In this document: in pieces, positions 5,776-9,751 of the stretch
Layout: each line of letters starts with the position of its first letter
Numbering within the stretch: the stretch's first letter is position 1
Source of the DNA: Bacteroidota bacterium
GTDB taxonomy: Bacteria; Bacteroidota; Bacteroidia; Bacteroidales; Marinifilaceae
Direction: 5' to 3'
DNA: 9,751 nucleotides
NCBI GenBank assembly: GCA_023400335.1
Contig: JAEXFF010000182.1
Span: forward strand, 1-9,751
Notes under the pieces: model-generated
Seen by the model: only the letters and a program-made list of their open reading frames with translations
What the model was told of the DNA's origin: nothing
Database searches by the model: none
Made by a program: the position numbers and the translations under genes

Positions 5776-8594
5776 ATGGCATCATTTATTCAATTAGTAG
5801 CTAAGGACCTTATTACAAAATATCAATATAACCTTAAAGACCTGACGGTTGTTTTTCCCAATAAACGGGCCGGACTTTTTCTGGCGGATGCTCTCTCCGA
5901 ATTAGTGGAAAAACCGACCTGGATGCCTGAAATTTTTACCTTCCATGAATTTATAGAACAGCAGACCGGAATAAAAAAAGCAGAGAACATCACCCTTACC
6001 ATTAACTGTATAAAGCCTACCTGCAAGCTTCGGGAACAAACGAAAAATTCGAAGATTTCTATTTCTGGGGAAATTTGTTATTGGAAGACTTCGACGATAT
6101 TGATAAATATCTGATAGATCCGAAAACATTATTCTCCAATATCGTTTCTCTCAAAGAGCTGGAATCCGGATTCTCATACCTGACTCCCGAACAAATCACT
6201 GTCATCCAAAATTTCTGGAACAGTTTTAATCCGGAAAAATACAGTAAAGAACAGGAAGAATTTTTAAAAATTTGGAACAATCTTTATTCCACTTATACCC
6301 GTTTTAAAAAACAACTTACGGCAGAGGGTATCTGTTACGAAGGAATGGGCGAACGTCATTTTTATGAACACCTCGAAGCCTATTCCCGGGAGCAACCGAT
6401 CGTTTTCGCCGGTTTTAATGCTTTAAGTCCGTGCGAAAAACAAATCTTCACTTTTTACCATTTAAACCGGAAAGCCCATTTTTACTGGGATTACGATATT
6501 TATTATTCTACCGAAGAGTATCATGAAGCCGGCCGTTATATCCGGGAAAATCTGAAACTTTTTCCCAATGAACTCGGACAGGAACATTTCAACAATTTCA
6601 AATACAACCGGAAACAGATCGAGTACATTTCTGTCCCTTCCTCTATCGGACAGGCAAAATTGATTCCCAAATTACTGGAGAATTTACCCGAAAAAGACAA
6701 TATACAAACCGCTCTAGTCCTGTGCGACGAACGCCTGCTCATACCGGTCATGCACTCCATCCCGGAAGATATCCGGAAAATAAACATTACGATGGGATAC
6801 CCCGCCCGTAACACTTCCGCCGCCGCTCTCATTTATATGCTGGGAGAGCTGAAAAATTACACCAAAACAGCAGGAGGGGAAACCTATTATTACTATAAGC
6901 CCGTTATCGCCCTGCTGAACCATAAGTTACTCCGGAATTGCTGCCCTGAAGATATCGATAAAACTCTCGACAACATCCGCCAAAAAAATATAATCTATAT
7001 ACCGGCCCAATCGCTGTATTTTAATGCGGTTACCCAAGCTATATTTGAGGGGAAAGAAGAAAAAATACCGGATTATTTACTCCGGATTCTGAAATTACTG
7101 ACCCAAACTTTCGATATCGAAAAGGAAAAAAGTTATGCCATTGAGAAGGAATTTATTTTTACCCTTTACCTTTGTATCCAAAACCTTAAAAATACATTCG
7201 AGGAAGAACAGATTGAACCCGAAAGTAAACTTTATCTGCAAATGATCTACAAAGTATTGGGATCTGTCAGTATTCCCTTTTCCGGGGAACCTTTAGAAGG
7301 ACTGCAAATCATGGGGTTACTGGAAACCCGTATGCTCGATTTTAAAAATCTGATTATTTTCTCTGCCAATGAAGGAATTTTGCCAAAGACCAATATTCCT
7401 TCTTCTTTTATTCCTTATAATCTGCGGGTAGGTTTCCGTTTGCCTACTCCCGAACAACGGGAAGCTCTTTTTGCCTATAACTTTTACCGCCTGCTACAAA
7501 GGGCCCAGAATGTCAAAATCCTTTATACTTCGGTGATTCAGAATCTGAACGGAGGAGAAATGAGCCGTTATCTCCACCAGATTAAATACGAATCAGGTCT
7601 GACGGTAAAAGAACAAAATTTCCAGAACCGCATCTCCCTGGAAGAAGAAAAAGAAATCCATATTCCCAAAAACGAAAGTATCCTGCGGCGGCTGGAAGGG
7701 TATACGCTTTCTGAAGAAACAGCCCTGTCCCCTTCCGCCTTAAATACCTATATAGATTGTCCCCTGAAATTTTATTTCAAATATATAGCCGGTATCAAAG
7801 AAAAAGAAGAGATGACCGAAGAACTAGATCACCGCCTGCTTGGAAACATTTTCCACGAATCCGTGCAATCCTTATATGCTACTGTTGGAGAACAGGAAAT
7901 CACTTCCCGTATCATCGATTCCCTTTTATCCAATCAATCGTTACTGGAAGAGCATGTATATCGTTCTTACCTTCACGTTTACAATCAGCAAACGAGTAAA
8001 TTAATGGATAGCGGAAGCAATGAACTGATCCTGGAAATCATCAAAAAATACATCCGGCAAATGTTTCAATACGACAAAACGCTTTGCCCTTTCCGCATCA
8101 TTTCAACAGAGAAAAAATACTGTATCCCGGTTCCGGTTCAGACCCCAGCAGGCACACAGCCGGTATTTATCGGAGGAATTATCGACCGGGTGGATCAAAT
8201 CGGGGACACCATAAGGGTAATCGACTATAAAACCGGAGCAGACAATACCCAGTGTAAAAACATTAGTTCCGTATTCGACTCTTCCAATCCCCAACGCAAT
8301 AAAGCTGCTTTTCAAACCATGCTTTACTGCCTTATGTTTAAACAGCACTGTCCTCCCGCTTCTGCCATTATACCCGGAATATACAGTATAAAATTACTTT
8401 TCGGGAACGATTATAATTACAAATTGAAATGTGACAATACCTATATTACCGATTTTAATGCTTATCAGGAAGAATTCTACCAACTGCTCACAGCTTTATT
8501 AAGCCGTCTTTTTTCGCCGGAACAGTCCTTTACGCAAGCTCCTAGCGAAAAAAAATGCCGGACTTGTCAATATTCCGGCATTTGTAGAAAATAA
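5776..8594 (+). pseudogene. addB: AddB-type PD-(D/E)XK nuclease, disrupted by a one-base frameshift
   Basis: This is the inactive-helicase/nuclease subunit of an AddAB-like double-strand-break repair enzyme. The N-terminus (from ATG 5776) shows VVFPNKRAGLFLADAL at residues 25-40, the degenerate ATP-site region of Bacteroidota AddB. At about codon 77 the frame breaks. After ATT AA at 6001-6005 the true continuation LYKAYLQASGTNEKFEDFYFWG is read from 6006, one base short of the upstream frame. The upstream frame ends at TAG 6112-6114 as a 112-residue product. Restoring one base gives about 939 residues, a normal family length. The rest is intact. It includes the RecB-type H motif GNIFHES, the catalytic GGIIDRVD...RVIDYKTG (about 801-821), the AFQTMLYCLMF Q/Y motif, and four cysteines for a 4Fe-4S cluster: one in YIDCPLKFY and CxxCx5C at the C-terminus. 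No slippery heptamer is visible at the break. It is either a recent null mutation or a sequencing error. No addA gene is seen nearby. Confidence 0.88.
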
Positions 8595-8664
8595 AAATAA
8601 TAAATAATTATCCTTTATGCTGTCCTTTTCCAGCTATCAGTCGTCTTGAAAAAGAAGCTTCTTA

Positions 8665-9751
8665 TCATTCACTCTTTTCAGGCACAGGAATAGCCGACAT
8701 ATAAAGAGTAATTCCGGAATCCCAGACAACCGTCCAGTTTTTAGCTTCGATTTGCCTATTGATTTTCTCTAGCTGATCGACATTTATACCTACTTTAACA
8801 AAGTCCCGCGGATAAATCTCAGTATTCTTGGTTACACCGCGCAGTACTATTAAACCGGCACCTCTATTTGTTCTGCTCACCAAAGTACTAAACGCTGTAT
8901 TTAAATAGTCTCCGCTGTAATTCATAATTTCCTCCCTACCACCGCCTACCAGATAGTCCTGGGTAGATGAAAGATAAACGTATTCCAACTGGGAAAGATT
9001 ACTGAAATCGATATCAATAATCTGGGTGTTTTCCAGACTAATCTCCTTAAGATTACCGCAATTTTTAATCGTTAACCCTGCTCCGTTCAAATCGCTTAAT
9101 GAATAATTCCATTCTGCACACTTAGGCCATTCTGCAAAAGGAACGCCTTCAATGGGCCATTCTGCAATCGGTCCCTCCACTGTCTCATATATATTATTTA
9201 TAGGGCTACCTACAGGTGTCGTCACTTGAGGACCACTTACACTCTCTGGTTTATAAATAAACCGGCTTGTAGCAAAAATCTCCAGATTCTTGCATCCATC
9301 CAGCGTCACTTTGGAATCCAGCACCTCAACCAAATACAGTTCTTTCAGGCTATTATAATTCGTGAAATTAAAATTCTGACTTATAAAACCTCCTCCTCCC
9401 CAAATCCGAATATATCCTAAAGCTTTATTCAGTAACTTTATATCAAAATTATCAGCTCCCACTCCAGTCTTCAAGTCAAACGCAGTTAATGCCGTGCTTT
9501 CATTGGGACGTACTACACCCTTATCCAAAATTTCGGCTATAATGATTCTGTGCTTTTTACTTTCGGCAAAAGTATGAGTAGCAGTGAATTTATATACAGT
9601 CGTTGTATCAGTAGGTAAATAGTAATTTGTAACATCCTTAGCGTCTTCATCCCAAATGACCGCAAGATTTTTAGTTGTTGTCAAAGCAAACTCCAAAGCT
9701 GTACCTGTATAATCAAATTCTATTAAATCCAAATATCTATCTTTCGTAAGT
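8665..9751 (-). CDS. Leucine-rich-repeat surface protein with PKD-like module, C-terminal part
   Basis: About 361 residues are open to the right edge. The frame continues upstream of the TTG at 9732 (LTKDRY then LDLIEF), so the start lies outside the window and any signal or lipoprotein peptide is unseen. The first visible part (LEFALTTTKNLAVIWDEDAKD ... THTFAESKKHRIII) resembles the PKD-like module that precedes repeats in Bacteroidota BspA-type proteins, with its usual WGDG replaced by WDED. Leucine-rich repeats follow: SLKELYLVEVLDSKVTLDGC and, after a roughly 60-residue insertion, NLKEISLENTQIIDIDFSNL then LEYVYLSS. The insertion holds three AEW motifs. The C-terminal IEAKNWTVVWDSG matches the usual end of such repeat arrays. 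The likely location is the cell envelope or surface, with a binding or adhesion role inferred only from the family. The gene converges on the AddB-type gene with a 70-base spacer lacking a clear terminator. The specific ligand is unknown. Confidence 0.75.
   Translation of the reverse strand, partial: LTKDRYLDLIEFDYTGTALEFALTTTKNLAVIWDEDAKDVTNYYLPTDTTTVYKFTATHTFAESKKHRIIIAEILDKGVVRPNESTALTAFDLKTGVGADNFDIKLLNKALGYIRIWGGGGFISQNFNFTNYNSLKELYLVEVLDSKVTLDGCKNLEIFATSRFIYKPESVSGPQVTTPVGSPINNIYETVEGPIAEWPIEGVPFAEWPKCAEWNYSLSDLNGAGLTIKNCGNLKEISLENTQIIDIDFSNLSQLEYVYLSSTQDYLVGGGREEIMNYSGDYLNTAFSTLVSRTNRGAGLIVLRGVTKNTEIYPRDFVKVGINVDQLEKINRQIEAKNWTVVWDSGITLYMSAIPVPEKSE
9109..9166 (-). repeat. Three in-frame copies of a 10-bp unit encoding AEW
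   Basis: The + strand decamer CCATTCTGCA occurs at 9109-9118, 9127-9136 and 9157-9166. The spacings of 18 and 30 bases are both multiples of three. Each copy encodes Ala-Glu-Trp in the surface protein, within IAEWP, FAEWP and CAEWN. The exact DNA identity suggests short tandem duplication within the insertion between leucine-rich repeats. Confidence 0.7.

Noticed and set aside
5990..6012. Programmed -1 ribosomal frameshift in the AddB-type gene
   Set aside because: The required shift is -1, but no X-XXY-YYZ heptamer is seen among the zero-frame codons (ACC CTT ACC ATT AAC TGT), and an AddB-type protein has no known need for frameshifting. Mutation or sequence error is simpler.
6075..8594. 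Separate 839-residue gene starting at TTG 6075
   Set aside because: The frame is open upstream to 6006 with family-matching residues that continue the N-terminal part, so this is the 3' part of the broken AddB-type gene, not an independent gene with a TTG start.
8652..8663. Palindrome aagaagcttctt between the convergent AddB-type and surface-protein genes as a terminator
   Set aside because: It is only a 6+6 palindrome with no loop and no T-run, too weak to call. The 70-base spacer otherwise shows nothing recognisable.
1..9751. CRISPR arrays, tRNA or rRNA genes, insertion sequences, phage genes, toxin-antitoxin or restriction systems
   Set aside because: I looked for regular repeats, cloverleaf-like segments, transposase or integrase motifs and small paired ORFs on both strands and found none that I can support.

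Overview
The window looks like a chromosomal segment of a Bacteroidota (Bacteroidales) gut-type bacterium. The grounds are the protein families and their characteristic wording (S9B dipeptidyl peptidase IV, M20C PepD, AddB-type nuclease, leucine-rich surface protein with a degenerate PKD-like module), the absence of strong Shine-Dalgarno sequences, and TAnnTTTG-type -7 promoter elements in front of genes. Genus is not determinable by eye. An Odoribacter/Butyricimonas/Parabacteroides-like organism would fit, but this is only an impression. Most of the window is ordinary housekeeping or accessory metabolism, with no phage, insertion sequence, CRISPR, tRNA or rRNA.

Layout: (1) 1-400, + strand: C-terminal part of a dipeptidyl peptidase IV-type serine peptidase, cut by the window edge exactly at its catalytic serine. 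(2) 403-900: an AT-rich insert carrying a gene of the 23S rRNA intervening-sequence / four-helix-bundle family, bracketed by a 20-bp imperfect inverted repeat. (3) 917-2377, +: pepD, a complete di-zinc dipeptidase, followed by a strong hairpin. (4) 2619-4301, +: a complete long-chain acyl-CoA synthetase-type AMP-forming ligase with its own promoter element. (5) 4302-4480: a hairpin-rich spacer between convergent genes. (6) 4481-5626, - strand: a two-gene unit, nitroreductase followed by a fumarylacetoacetate-hydrolase-fold protein that has lost its metal ligands. (7) 5627-5775: a divergent promoter region. (8) 5776-8594, +: an AddB-type PD-(D/E)XK nuclease gene broken by a single-base frameshift near codon 77. 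(9) 8665-9751, -: the C-terminal part of a leucine-rich-repeat surface protein running off the right edge.

Functionally, the first and third genes (DPP IV and PepD) suit a peptide-scavenging lifestyle: the exopeptidase releases dipeptides in the envelope and PepD splits them in the cytoplasm. The AddB-type protein would normally pair with an AddA helicase-nuclease for double-strand break repair, but no AddA gene is visible here. I found no clear novel multi-gene defence or biosynthetic system. The observations most worth checking are the inverted-repeat-bounded four-helix-bundle gene, the apparent FAH-fold pseudoenzyme coupled to a nitroreductase, and the otherwise perfectly preserved but frameshifted AddB gene.
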